A DNA stretch of 64,000 nucleotides from Halobacillus sp. A1 (lineage in GTDB: Bacteria; Bacillota; Bacilli; Bacillales; Halobacillaceae), in the NCBI RefSeq assembly GCF_024189295.1, contig NZ_JAIZEN010000011.1, forward strand, positions 1-64,000. Reading direction: 5' to 3'. Below, one piece after another: positions 8,314 through 16,254 of the stretch (its first letter is position 1; each line of letters starts with the position of its first letter). The notes beneath the pieces were generated by a model, which had not been told where the DNA came from, did not search any database, and saw only the letters and a program-made list of their open reading frames with translations. A program made the position numbers and the translations under genes.

Positions 8314-9387
8314 ATGGAAAAGATTTCTCTGCTGCTATTGGCGGTGTTTATTATGTTCTTACTGGCGGCTTGTACGGATTCGTCTCCGACTTCTTCGGAG
8401 CATGAGGGTAAGGATGCTTCTTCTGAAGAAGAGAAAAAAGAAGAGCCTGATCCGCCTTATAAAGCTTTAGAGCCTTCGGAAGACGCTGTGCCTCTAGATG
8501 AAAGTCTATCTGAAAAGGAGCAGCAGCACATGCCTGCAGCTCAGGCACAGGGAGGAGATCCGGAGCGTTCCATCCCTGTTGGGGAGACGCTGGCTGACGG
8601 GGTGGAGGACCCGTCTGATGGACCGTTGAAGGATCATCGGCTTGTGGCGTTCTATGGTACTCCTGAATCGGAAAACATGGGAATTCTCGGTGAGCTGGAA
8701 CCAGAGGAGTACATGAAGCAGCTGAAGGAACAGACGCAGGCATATTCGGACGCCGATCCGGAGCGTCCGGCGGTTCCGACGATTGAGCTGATTGCGACGA
8801 TGGCCCAGAATGAGCCTGGACCTGATGGAAAATACGTCCGCATGACGGACGAAGAGAACATTGATGAGTATGTCGAGCTTGCTGAGGAGCACGACGCACT
8901 TGTGATGCTTGATATTCAGCTCGGCACGGATTCCGTCATGAATCAGGTGAAGATGATTGAGAAGTGGCTGAAGCACCCTCACGTTCACTTGGCGATTGAC
9001 ACCGAATTTCAAGTCGATGAAGGAGAAACGCCGGGAGAAGATCTCGGACAGGTCGATGGTGCTGAAGTGCAGGAAGCGGTTGAGTATGTATCCCAGCTGA
9101 CTGAGGAAAACAACTTACCGGATAAGTTCGTTTTCGTTCACCAGTTCACGGATGACGTGCTGACGAATAGAGAAGCGATTCAACCGACCGACAATGTCGA
9201 AGTCGCCCTGAACTATGACGGCTGGGGCGATGCCAACGCGAAACAGTCGCTTTACGGGAACTTCGTACGTAATAAAGCAATTCAGTACGGCGGATTTAAA
9301 ATCTTTTACGATAAGGATCAACCCGTTATGGATCCAGAGGAAATCTTAAAACTCGATCCCAATCCAGCGATTATCAATTACCAATAA
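8314..9387 (+). CDS. Acidic secreted lipoprotein of unknown function
   Basis: I do not recognise a named family. A lipoprotein signal peptide (MEKISLLLLAVFIMFLLAAC) gives a lipidated Cys20, followed by a Ser/Glu-rich linker and then a domain of about 260 residues beginning LVAFYGTPESENMG. Segments such as HDALVMLDIQLG, HPHVHLAIDTEFQVDEG and DNVEVALNYDGWGD alternate like a TIM barrel, so a glycosidase-like fold is possible. The ATG at 8314 is preferred over the in-frame GTG at 8302, because the AGAAGGA at 8294-8300 is too close to 8302. The protein is 357 residues and strongly acidic, as expected for an exported protein of a halophile. It is a single gene with its own terminator. Confidence 0.8.
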   Translation: MEKISLLLLAVFIMFLLAACTDSSPTSSEHEGKDASSEEEKKEEPDPPYKALEPSEDAVPLDESLSEKEQQHMPAAQAQGGDPERSIPVGETLADGVEDPSDGPLKDHRLVAFYGTPESENMGILGELEPEEYMKQLKEQTQAYSDADPERPAVPTIELIATMAQNEPGPDGKYVRMTDEENIDEYVELAEEHDALVMLDIQLGTDSVMNQVKMIEKWLKHPHVHLAIDTEFQVDEGETPGEDLGQVDGAEVQEAVEYVSQLTEENNLPDKFVFVHQFTDDVLTNREAIQPTDNVEVALNYDGWGDANAKQSLYGNFVRNKAIQYGGFKIFYDKDQPVMDPEEILKLDPNPAIINYQ

Positions 9388-9393
9388 AAGAGC

Positions 9394-9426
9394 GCCTGGT
9401 CCCGATTCCTCAGGGCCAGGCACTTT
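9394..9426 (+). terminator. Terminator after the lipoprotein gene
   Basis: GCCTGG (9394-9399) pairs with CCAGGC (9416-9421), and CCC with GGG just inside. A run of T follows. Confidence 0.8.
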
Positions 9427-9509
9427 TTATATTGCCTCTGTAAATATTCATTCTATTGAACTCTATATTCTCACAGGACAATGATATGGAAGATCCTCTT
9501 CTGGTTAAA

Positions 9510-9685
9510 GGGGTTCGTTAATTCCATTTATGAATGGGGTGGTTGGGAAGCTGCGAGACTCCCGTGGGAGAAGGAGGTAGGCGAGATCCCACAGGGCTGT
9601 AAGCCCGAGGAAGCTCGCCAGGTCCCCCACAGGAAAGCGAGTAGCTTCCCAACCACCCCTGTCTCGTAATGCGGCAACGAACCCC
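9510..9685. repeat. Palindromic repeat copy A (subfamily 1)
   Basis: Outer arms GGGGTTCGTT (9510-9519) and AACGAACCCC (9676-9685) are perfectly complementary. Inner arms GGGGTGGTTGGGAAGCT (9536-9552) and its complement (9643-9659) form a 17-bp stem. The core carries GGCGAG/CTCGCC around a small hairpin GGGCT-GTA-AGCCC. The core sequence, with GCGAGACTCCCGTGGGAG at its left, is shared with the other copies. The open frame over this copy is a product of the repeat, not a gene. Confidence 0.9.
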
Positions 9686-9806
9686 GGTTACCCCAATCCC
9701 TGTTAAATATTTCTCAACAAGTTAACCAAAACTACGGATGGAGAATTCATCCGTAGGGCATAACGAAATAATGAAGGAGAAAAACGTGTGATGCGGAGGG
9801 GATCGG

Positions 9807-10217
9807 ATGTTGGATACGAGAACAGTCAGCGTGACGGTGAATATCAGTGCGGATGAAGCGTACCGTTTCCTGCGCGAACCGATGAATCTGGCCGCGTGGG
9901 CAAAATCGTTCTGCCTCTCAGTCGCATGCAGGCAGGACGTATGGTTCGTAGAGACCGGCCATGGGAAGGCGCGCGTGCAGTTTGCGGAGGATAACCCTTA
10001 TAGGGTCGCCGATTACGACCTGACGCTTGCGACAGGGGAGAAAATGGTTCATCCGATGCGGGTGATCGCAAACGGGGAGCGTCGCTGTGAAGTGGTGGCG
10101 ACGTTGTTTCGCCCTTCTGACGTGTCGGATGAGGACTTTTTGCTGGATGGATCTTTGCTTGTGAGTGATTTACGACGGTTGAAGGAAACGGTGGAACTGA
10201 TGGCGGGCCAGCTATAA
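9807..10217 (+). CDS. SRPBCC-like protein, first of two tandem paralogues
   Basis: This 136-residue cytoplasmic protein begins MLDTRTVSVTVNISADEAYR, the first strand and helix of a START/SRPBCC (polyketide cyclase-like) fold; REPMNLAAWAKSFCLSV, a central strand region with GKARVQFAEDNPY, and a C-terminal helix DLRRLKETVELM complete it. The family binds hydrophobic ligands, but no ligand can be named. The ATG at 9807 follows GGAGGGG by five bases. The gene 0.2 kb downstream is a clear paralogue over the full length. The sequence is more GC-rich than its surroundings. Confidence 0.8.
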   Translation: MLDTRTVSVTVNISADEAYRFLREPMNLAAWAKSFCLSVACRQDVWFVETGHGKARVQFAEDNPYRVADYDLTLATGEKMVHPMRVIANGERRCEVVATLFRPSDVSDEDFLLDGSLLVSDLRRLKETVELMAGQL

Positions 10218-10231
10218 AGCTGGTCTTTTTT
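10207..10231 (+). terminator. Terminator after the first SRPBCC gene
   Basis: GCCAGCT (10207-10213) pairs with AGCTGGT (10218-10224, one G-U pair), followed by CTTTTTT. The stem overlaps the last codons, so each paralogue is probably its own transcript. Confidence 0.7.
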
Positions 10232-10393
10232 ATATCCAGAGAAGTTTCGTGAGGTTGTACATTTACTCCTTACGCAGCTGATGCAGAATGACTCCTCCTT
10301 TAAAGTCTAAAAAATCTCCGCCAAAATTTTTTTATTTTCCAGTATATATTCCTGCGTAAAAGGGGTATGGTTAGGTGAGAAGGAGTGCTGAAC

Positions 10394-10786
10394 ATGTTTG
10401 AGGCGAAAACGGTAAGCGTAACGATTAATAGACCGATGCAGGAAGTGTACCGTTTCGTGCACGAGCCGATGAATCTGCCGGCGTGGGCGAAGTCCTTCTG
10501 TTTGTCGGTGGCCAAAAAAGGCGATGATTGGATTGTGGAGACGGAAGACGGCCGGGCGAAGATTCGCTTCGTTGAGGATAATCCGCACGGCGTGCTGGAT
10601 CATTATGTGACGGTGGGCGCGGGTGCTGAGCTTTTGAATCCGATGCGGGTGATTCACAATGGGCCGGGCTGTGAAGTGATGTTCACGTTATTCAGGCTTC
10701 CTGAGATATCCGAGGAGAATTTTATGCTGGATGCGGCGATGATTGCGACGGATTTGCAGTTGTTAAAAGAAACGCTGGAATTATAA
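10394..10786 (+). CDS. SRPBCC-like protein, second of two tandem paralogues
   Basis: The 130-residue product begins MFEAKTVSVTINRPMQEVYR and aligns end to end with the gene upstream: EPMNLPAWAKSFCLSV, then the central RFVEDNPHG..D and LNPMRVI segments, and the final helix DLQLLKETLEL. The start is ATG 10394, eight bases after AGGAG; the longer frame from GTG 10385 would overlap that site. Conservation of EPMNL.AWAKSFCLSVA and AED/VEDNP in both copies points to a shared ligand or partner. Function is unknown beyond the fold. Confidence 0.8.
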   Translation: MFEAKTVSVTINRPMQEVYRFVHEPMNLPAWAKSFCLSVAKKGDDWIVETEDGRAKIRFVEDNPHGVLDHYVTVGAGAELLNPMRVIHNGPGCEVMFTLFRLPEISEENFMLDAAMIATDLQLLKETLEL

Positions 10787-10787
10787 A

Positions 10788-10822
10788 AAAGGGTCCACTC
10801 TCGAGTTGAGAGTGGACCCTTT
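10788..10822. terminator. Bidirectional terminator between the SRPBCC gene and asnB
   Basis: AAAGGGTCCACTCTC (10788-10802) and GAGAGTGGACCCTTT (10808-10822) form a 15-bp perfect stem with a 5-base loop between two convergent genes. Confidence 0.9.
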
Positions 10823-10828
10823 CTGTCG

Positions 10829-12742
10829 TTAGACGAGTGACATTTGTTCGTACACTTTACTTTTCGTTTCGTCGACTTTCTGCAGCTCTTCGAAGGAATA
10901 GACGTCTTCCATGTAGATTTGATGCCACAGCATGAACATGAGCACGGTCCAGATCTTACGGGAATAGTCCCCTTTTTGCTGGACGTGGGCTTCAAGCAGC
11001 TCGAGTACGACGGCTTTGCTGATCAGGTGATCGGTCGGGCTGTTGTTGATCAGTTTTTTCGCCCAGTCGTACAGTTCATTACGCAGCCAGTGGCGGATCG
11101 GTACCGGGAAGCCGAGCTTCTTGCGGTCGAGGACGTGATCGGGCACGATGCCTCGCGCGGCTTTACGCAGGATCGATTTCGTCGTGCCGTCGGCGATCGT
11201 GCTGTCGACGGTGAGCTGGCGTGCGACGTTGAACACTTCTTTATCTAAAAATGGAACACGCAGCTCGAGGGAGTTCGCCATCGTCATTTTATCCGCCTTC
11301 AGCAGAATGTCTCCGCGCATCCACGTGTGGATGTCGACATACTGCATCTGGTGGGTCGGATGGTATTCATCGGCTGTCTGGTACAGGCGCTTCGTCAGCG
11401 ACTGGTACGGATATTCTTTGGCGTACTGTGTTAACAGGCGCTCTTTTTCCGCTTCTTCAAACATTTTCGCATTCCCGATGAAGCGTTCTTTGAGCGGTGT
11501 CGTGCCTCGCTCAAGCAGGCTTTTGCCGCGCATGCCTTCAGGCAGGACGCGTGCCACCTGGTTCAACGCTTTTTTCAAAACGGCCGGCATCGAATTGAAT
11601 GCTTTTAGGGATTCCGGTTCGCGGTAAATGTTGTAGCCGCCGAACAGCTCATCCGCTCCTTCTCCGGACAACACGACCGTCACCTGCTTCCTCGCTTCGC
11701 GGGCGACGAAATACAACGGAACACAGGATGGATCGGCCAGTGGATCGTCCATGTGCCACATGATTTTCGGCAGCTTGTCTACATATTCTTCAGCAGAAAT
11801 CAAATAATCATGATTTTCTACGTTCAATGCGTTGGCGGTTTCTTTCGCTACGTCCACTTCAGAGTAGCCTTCTTGTTCAAAGCCGACGGAGAACGTTTTA
11901 ATATTCGGGTTGTACTGCTTGGCGATCGATACAATCAGCGACGAGTCAATGCCGCCGGACAAGAACGAACCGACCGGCACGTCACTGCGCATGTGAATGC
12001 CGACAGAATCAAACAGGACATCCTGAATCTGTTTCATTTGACGTTTCTCTTCCGTAATGACCGGATTGAACGTCGCGTGGAAATAACGCTCCATCTGCAG
12101 GGAACCGCCTGATTTTTTTATAAAATAATGTCCGGGTTCCACCTTATGTACGTCGCTTGTCATCGTCAACGGTTCCGGTACGTATTGATAGCTTAAATAA
12201 TGCTGCAGGGCGAGCGTTGAGACGTCATCATTTGGTGACACGAGGCTTTTCTTCTCTGAAGCGAAGCGGAGAACGTCGTTTGAATCGCTGTAAAAGAACG
12301 GCTTGATGCCAAACGGGTCGCGTGCGCCGTACAGATCTTTTTCCTGCTTATCCCATATTATAATGCTGAACATGCCGCGCAGCTGTTTGAAGGCGCCTTC
12401 CTTTTGATCCTGGAACAGCACAGCAATGACTTCTGTATCTGATTCGGTTTGAAAGGTGTAGCCTTTCTCGATCAGCTGTTCGCGCAGCTCGACATAATTA
12501 TAAATTTCTCCATTGAAGACCATCCAGTAGCGCTCGTTTTCAAAATGAAACGGCTGATGGCCGCTTTCGATATCGATGATGCTTAATCTGCGGAAGCCCA
12601 GAGAAATATGATCGTCATGATAATACCCCTCATCATCCGGCCCGCGGTGCTTGATTAAATGATTGCTCTGTTCAAATGCTTGTGTATATTCTTCCGTGAC
12701 CGACTGCCCTCTATTATGCAAAATCCCAATAAATCCACACAT
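10829..12742 (-). CDS. asnB: Asparagine synthase, glutamine-hydrolysing
   Basis: The enzyme makes asparagine from aspartate, ATP and glutamine. The N-terminal glutaminase domain begins MCGFIGILHN with the nucleophile Cys2 and contains HRGPDDEGY and FNGEIYNY. The synthetase domain has the PP-loop SGGIDSS at 262-268 and GEGADELFGGYNIYREP, MRGDILLKADKMTMANSLEL. At 637 residues it matches B. subtilis AsnB closely in length and motifs, so it is the general type rather than the sporulation paralogue AsnO, although that assignment is by recall. It is monocistronic, with a consensus promoter about 230 bases upstream and a long leader. Confidence 0.95.
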   Translation of the reverse strand: MCGFIGILHNRGQSVTEEYTQAFEQSNHLIKHRGPDDEGYYHDDHISLGFRRLSIIDIESGHQPFHFENERYWMVFNGEIYNYVELREQLIEKGYTFQTESDTEVIAVLFQDQKEGAFKQLRGMFSIIIWDKQEKDLYGARDPFGIKPFFYSDSNDVLRFASEKKSLVSPNDDVSTLALQHYLSYQYVPEPLTMTSDVHKVEPGHYFIKKSGGSLQMERYFHATFNPVITEEKRQMKQIQDVLFDSVGIHMRSDVPVGSFLSGGIDSSLIVSIAKQYNPNIKTFSVGFEQEGYSEVDVAKETANALNVENHDYLISAEEYVDKLPKIMWHMDDPLADPSCVPLYFVAREARKQVTVVLSGEGADELFGGYNIYREPESLKAFNSMPAVLKKALNQVARVLPEGMRGKSLLERGTTPLKERFIGNAKMFEEAEKERLLTQYAKEYPYQSLTKRLYQTADEYHPTHQMQYVDIHTWMRGDILLKADKMTMANSLELRVPFLDKEVFNVARQLTVDSTIADGTTKSILRKAARGIVPDHVLDRKKLGFPVPIRHWLRNELYDWAKKLINNSPTDHLISKAVVLELLEAHVQQKGDYSRKIWTVLMFMLWHQIYMEDVYSFEELQKVDETKSKVYEQMSLV

Positions 12743-12939
12743 AGAATAATATAACCCCTTTTTTTGTATTTCCGAAGCTCTGACTGCTGAAAAAGAATCT
12801 TCCTTCTCTCTATTTACGGATCGGATCGATTCTATCTATTGGGTGAAAGTCCCTAATTGTTCCAAAGACAAAAGACACCCTTAAATGAAAATTAAATACT
12901 TAAGAGTATAATTTACCCATCTGTATTTAAAAAAATGAA

Positions 12940-13003
12940 CCGACACAAGTCGCGCTTGTACCGGCTGTACTTTCAATTATAGTAGGTTGTCATTTAATGT
13001 CAA
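12940..13003 (-). promoter_or_regulatory. asnB promoter with a promoter-proximal terminator-like hairpin
   Basis: On the minus strand, TTGACA (13003-12998), a 16-base spacer and TATAAT (12981-12976) form a near-perfect sigma-A promoter. Transcription would start near 12969. Within the first 30 or so bases the RNA can form a 10-bp stem (12964-12955 with 12949-12940; two G-U pairs, loop CGCGA), followed after four bases by seven U (12935-12929). The other 190 bases of leader down to asnB show no T-box or other motif that I recognise. Confidence 0.8.
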
Positions 13004-13099
13004 CGCACTTTCTTACCAGTAAATTCTTCCTTTTCTAATTCTATACAGGCGAGGGTATAGTATGTAAACGGCCGCTTTCCAATCAGGGAAAGGGTTCGC

Positions 13100-13543
13100 T
13101 TACGGATCCAACTGAGCAATCTGCTGTTCGATAAAATCTGCATCTCTTGAACTGAGTCCGCTCATAATAATCTGGAAGACGGTATCCCTTTGCTGGATCG
13201 GCATCTCTGTGATGTTCTGATTATTTACATAAGTGAGCAGGGTGCGGGCGGTTTTTTGATAAAAGTCGAACTCCGCATGACCGCCGGGATACAGGTCCTT
13301 CGAGTCAGAAAGGTCGACTGCCGTTCTATTGAATGAAAAGGCGAGCGCTTTGATTTCCGCATCTGTCGCATCCTCGTCTCCAATTCGAACCGCAAGCTCC
13401 GTCAGCAGGCCGCGCATCGCCGTTAAATCTGTCGTTTTAGCAGCTGTCATCTCATCCTGGGACGTCTGGTACTGGTAAACGTTTACACCAATACTGACAA
13501 GTAATAAAAGTACGGTTATGATAAGCCACCTTTTTTTCTTCAT
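13100..13543 (-). CDS. Hypothetical membrane-anchored protein
   Basis: This 147-residue protein is not recognised. It has a basic start (MKKKR), one transmembrane segment WLIITVLLLLVSIGVNVYQY, and an outer helical domain of about 115 residues ending FIEQQIAQLDP. The second ATG (13543) is preferred because the GGGGGC site lies six bases before it. It stands alone between asnB and the NADH oxidase gene. It may be a signal-anchored extracytoplasmic protein. Confidence 0.7.
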   Translation of the reverse strand: MKKKRWLIITVLLLLVSIGVNVYQYQTSQDEMTAAKTTDLTAMRGLLTELAVRIGDEDATDAEIKALAFSFNRTAVDLSDSKDLYPGGHAEFDFYQKTARTLLTYVNNQNITEMPIQQRDTVFQIIMSGLSSRDADFIEQQIAQLDP

Positions 13544-13651
13544 CATATAGCCCCCTTCACGTCGATTGTCTTTTTATTATTATATCTAAAAAATCGATAA
13601 ACATGGGCGATCTCAAGAAAAAAAGCTGAAATTATGTCGATTGAATATACT

Positions 13652-13736
13652 TTGTGAAATATTGAACAAAAAGGTTGAAATGTTTCATGGGACGGATTAT
13701 AATAAAATTACGTTGATTATGTGAATTGTTTCACAA
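13652..13736 (+). promoter_or_regulatory. NADH oxidase promoter flanked by two Rex-like operators
   Basis: A promoter TTGAAA (13675-13680), 17-base spacer, TATAAT (13698-13703) is flanked by two sites resembling the Rex box TTGTGAANNNNTTCACAA. The upstream one is TTGTGAAATATTGAACAA (13652-13669) and the downstream one ATGTGAATTGTTTCACAA (13719-13736), which overlaps the expected transcript start region. Rex is the NADH/NAD+-sensing repressor of fermentation and NADH-oxidising genes in Gram-positive bacteria, which fits the gene controlled here. Confidence 0.75.
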
Positions 13737-13761
13737 GTCAATATCCAAGGAGGAAAACATT

Positions 13762-15090
13762 ATGAAAATCGCTGTTATCGGAAGCACTCACGCGGGAACC
13801 GCCGCGGTTACGAATATGGCTCACCTTTATCCTGAAGCTGACATCACGGTATATGAACGCAATGACAACGTGTCCTTTCTTTCCTGTGGTTTAGCGCTGT
13901 ATGTGGGCGGGGTCGTCGATGATCCTCAAGGATTGTTTTACTCTTCTCCTGAGCAGCTTAGACAGCTGGGCATTTCTATGAGAATGCAGCACGACGTGAA
14001 AGACATCGATACGATCAACCAGCGCATTGAAGCTGTGAATCTAGTGACCGGAGAATTTGTGACGGACTACTATGATAAACTCGTCATGACGACAGGCTCC
14101 TGGCCGGTAACGCCGCCGATCGAAGGCATCGATCTCGACAACGTCCTGCTTGCGAAAAACTACAACCAGGCAAACACGATTATTGAAAAAGCGGAGCATG
14201 CCGATCACGTGACCGTCGTTGGCGCAGGGTATATCGGAGTCGAGCTCGTGGAAGCTTTTGAGAAGTCCGGGAAACGGGTGACGTTGATTGATGGCGTCGA
14301 CCGTATTTTAAATAGATATCTTGATGCGGAATTTACCAATCAAATAGAAGAAGATTTCCGCCATCGCGGCATTGACCTCCGTTTAGGAGAGACTGTGGAA
14401 AAGTTTGAAGGCAAAGGCTCGGTCCAAGCGGTCGTGACGAACAAAGGCCGGATCGATACCGATTTAGTCATTATGTGTGTAGGATTCCGTCCCAACACGA
14501 ATCTGCTGCGCGGGAAAGTCGACATGCTCGACAACGGAGCGATTAAAGTGAACGAATATATGCAGACGAGTGATCCAGCTATTTTTGCTGCAGGGGACTG
14601 CTGTGCGGTTAAGTATAACCCGACCGGCGGACACGCTTATATCCCGCTGGCTACCAACGCCGTGCGCATGGGTACGCTCGCAGCTCGCAACTTGATGGGA
14701 CCTGTACTGAAAAATGTCGGTACCCAGGGAACGTCCGGCCTGCACATTTATGATTTGAACATGGCCTCTACCGGATTGACGGAAACCTCAGCCCGTCTTT
14801 TAGGTGTTCATGTGAAAAGCATCACAATTAATGAAAAGCATCGCCCAGAGTTTATGCCGACGGCTGAAAATGTACAGCTGAAGGTAAGCTATGACCCTGA
14901 GTCTCGTAAAATCGTAGGCGCGCAAGTGTTGTCAAAAGTGGACGTGACGCAGTCGATCAATACGCTCAGCGTCTGCACTCAAAGCGGAATGACCGTCGAT
15001 GAGCTCGGCTTTGTCGATTTCTTCTTCCAGCCGCACTTCAACCAGCCGTGGAATTTCCTGAATAAAGCGGGTCTCGCCGCTGCTCAATAA
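13762..15090 (+). CDS. FAD-dependent NADH oxidase / CoA-disulfide reductase family protein
   Basis: The 442-residue flavoprotein has an N-terminal FAD fold (MKIAVIGSTHAGTAAV), a single redox cysteine Cys42 in SFLSCGLALY, an NAD(P)H-binding fold GAGYIGVELVEAF and a second FAD motif IFAAGDCCAVK. The single cysteine separates this family from two-cysteine disulfide reductases. NADH oxidase reducing oxygen to water is the likely activity, and two Rex-like boxes in the promoter support it; CoA-disulfide reductase is the alternative. ATG 13762 follows AAGGAGG; the upstream in-frame region 13726-13761 contains the Rex site and is not coding. It is monocistronic, with a terminator after it. Confidence 0.9.
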   Translation: MKIAVIGSTHAGTAAVTNMAHLYPEADITVYERNDNVSFLSCGLALYVGGVVDDPQGLFYSSPEQLRQLGISMRMQHDVKDIDTINQRIEAVNLVTGEFVTDYYDKLVMTTGSWPVTPPIEGIDLDNVLLAKNYNQANTIIEKAEHADHVTVVGAGYIGVELVEAFEKSGKRVTLIDGVDRILNRYLDAEFTNQIEEDFRHRGIDLRLGETVEKFEGKGSVQAVVTNKGRIDTDLVIMCVGFRPNTNLLRGKVDMLDNGAIKVNEYMQTSDPAIFAAGDCCAVKYNPTGGHAYIPLATNAVRMGTLAARNLMGPVLKNVGTQGTSGLHIYDLNMASTGLTETSARLLGVHVKSITINEKHRPEFMPTAENVQLKVSYDPESRKIVGAQVLSKVDVTQSINTLSVCTQSGMTVDELGFVDFFFQPHFNQPWNFLNKAGLAAAQ

Positions 15091-15093
15091 ATA

Positions 15094-15141
15094 AAAGCCC
15101 TCTTCCCCGCCGCTATGGCGCTTGTGGAAGAGGGCTTTTTT
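15094..15141. terminator. Bidirectional terminator between the NADH oxidase and threonine aldolase genes
   Basis: AAAGCCCTCTTCC (15094-15106) and GGAAGAGGGCTTT (15126-15138) form a 13-bp stem, with T runs on both strands. Confidence 0.9.
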
Positions 15142-15155
15142 GTGTGGATAGAATT

Positions 15156-16187
15156 TCAGCTTCGTACGCGGGCCAGATCGTTCACCCGATCAATCACTTG
15201 TTTAATATCGTTGCGGTTCACGTCATAGTGAGTAACAAAACGCACGGTGTCCGGACCGAACGTCCCGGCAAATACGCCTGCTTTTGTCAGTTCTTCCACA
15301 AAGTGATCGCTGGACATGGAAAGACCAGCAACATTGACGATAACGATGTTCGTATCGACCGGTCCTTCAATGCTCAGTCCGGGAACTTGTTCAAAAGCTT
15401 CGGCCAGTAATGCCGCATGTTCATGATCTTCTGCCAGTCGGTCGACCATCGTCGTCAGCGCAACGTACCCGGGTTCGGCAATGACGCCGACCTGGCGAAG
15501 TCCGCCTCCGAGGCGTTTGCGCCATTTGCGCGCTTTTCGAATGAACTCGGCGGAGCCGGAAATGATCGAACCGACAGGGGCTCCGAGTCCTTTTGATAAA
15601 CAGAACTGCACCGTATCTGTCTGGGCCGCGTAATCTTTAACGGAGATGCCGGAAGCGACCGACGCATTGAATAATCGGGCGCCGTCCAAATGGACAGGAA
15701 TGCCGTGCTCTCTCGCTATGTCATGAATCGCCTGCATGTTTTCGAGAGGGACGATGGCTCCTCCAGCTTTGTTGTGGGAGTTTTCTATGCAGATCATTCC
15801 CGTTTCAGGAAAATGGATATTATCCGGCCGCACGGCTGCCCGTACATGCTCCGGGTTCATCGCTCCGCGCACGCCCTGGATCGTGCGGGGCTGGACGCCT
15901 GCTAAGGCGGACATCGCTGCCCCTTCATATAGGAAAAGGTGAGCATCCGCTTCGAGGAGTACTTCATCCCCGCGGTCACAGTGGGTCAGTGCTGCGATCT
16001 GATTGCCTTGCGTTCCGCTCGTTACGAACAGGGCTGCTTCTTTTCCGAGCATGCGCGCTGCGGTCTCTTCTAATTTTATAACGCTCAAGTCTTCGCCGTA
16101 CACGTCATCCCCCACCTCGACGTGATAGCCGGCCTTCCGCATCTCGGGGGTGGGTCTTGTTACGGTATCGCTTCGAACATCTATCAT
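15156..16187 (-). CDS. ltaE: Low-specificity L-threonine aldolase
   Basis: This PLP enzyme (343 residues) cleaves L-threonine to glycine and acetaldehyde. Family motifs are the start MIDVRSDTVTRPTPEMR, then GDDVYGEDL, VTSGTQGNQIA, the substrate-contacting ENSHNKAGG, HLDGARLFNA with the PLP-ring aspartate, and the Schiff-base lysine Lys199 in FCLSKGLGAPVGS. It is a single gene, facing the NADH oxidase gene. The ATG at 16187 has GGAGGATT upstream. Confidence in family is high; threo/allo specificity cannot be judged. Confidence 0.95.
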   Translation of the reverse strand: MIDVRSDTVTRPTPEMRKAGYHVEVGDDVYGEDLSVIKLEETAARMLGKEAALFVTSGTQGNQIAALTHCDRGDEVLLEADAHLFLYEGAAMSALAGVQPRTIQGVRGAMNPEHVRAAVRPDNIHFPETGMICIENSHNKAGGAIVPLENMQAIHDIAREHGIPVHLDGARLFNASVASGISVKDYAAQTDTVQFCLSKGLGAPVGSIISGSAEFIRKARKWRKRLGGGLRQVGVIAEPGYVALTTMVDRLAEDHEHAALLAEAFEQVPGLSIEGPVDTNIVIVNVAGLSMSSDHFVEELTKAGVFAGTFGPDTVRFVTHYDVNRNDIKQVIDRVNDLARVRS

Positions 16188-16254
16188 ATGTAATCCTCCT
16201 TATCCACTTCATTGTACGAAACTGGATGAGTTATGGACAACCTTTTTGAAAAAA

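Noticed and set aside
9481-9669. Small open frame in repeat copy A
   Set aside because: The same frame pattern recurs in other repeat copies with frameshifts and is explained by the palindrome.
12743-12939. T-box riboswitch upstream of asnB
   Set aside because: No specifier loop and no GGGTGGNACCGCG-type antiterminator are present in the leader.
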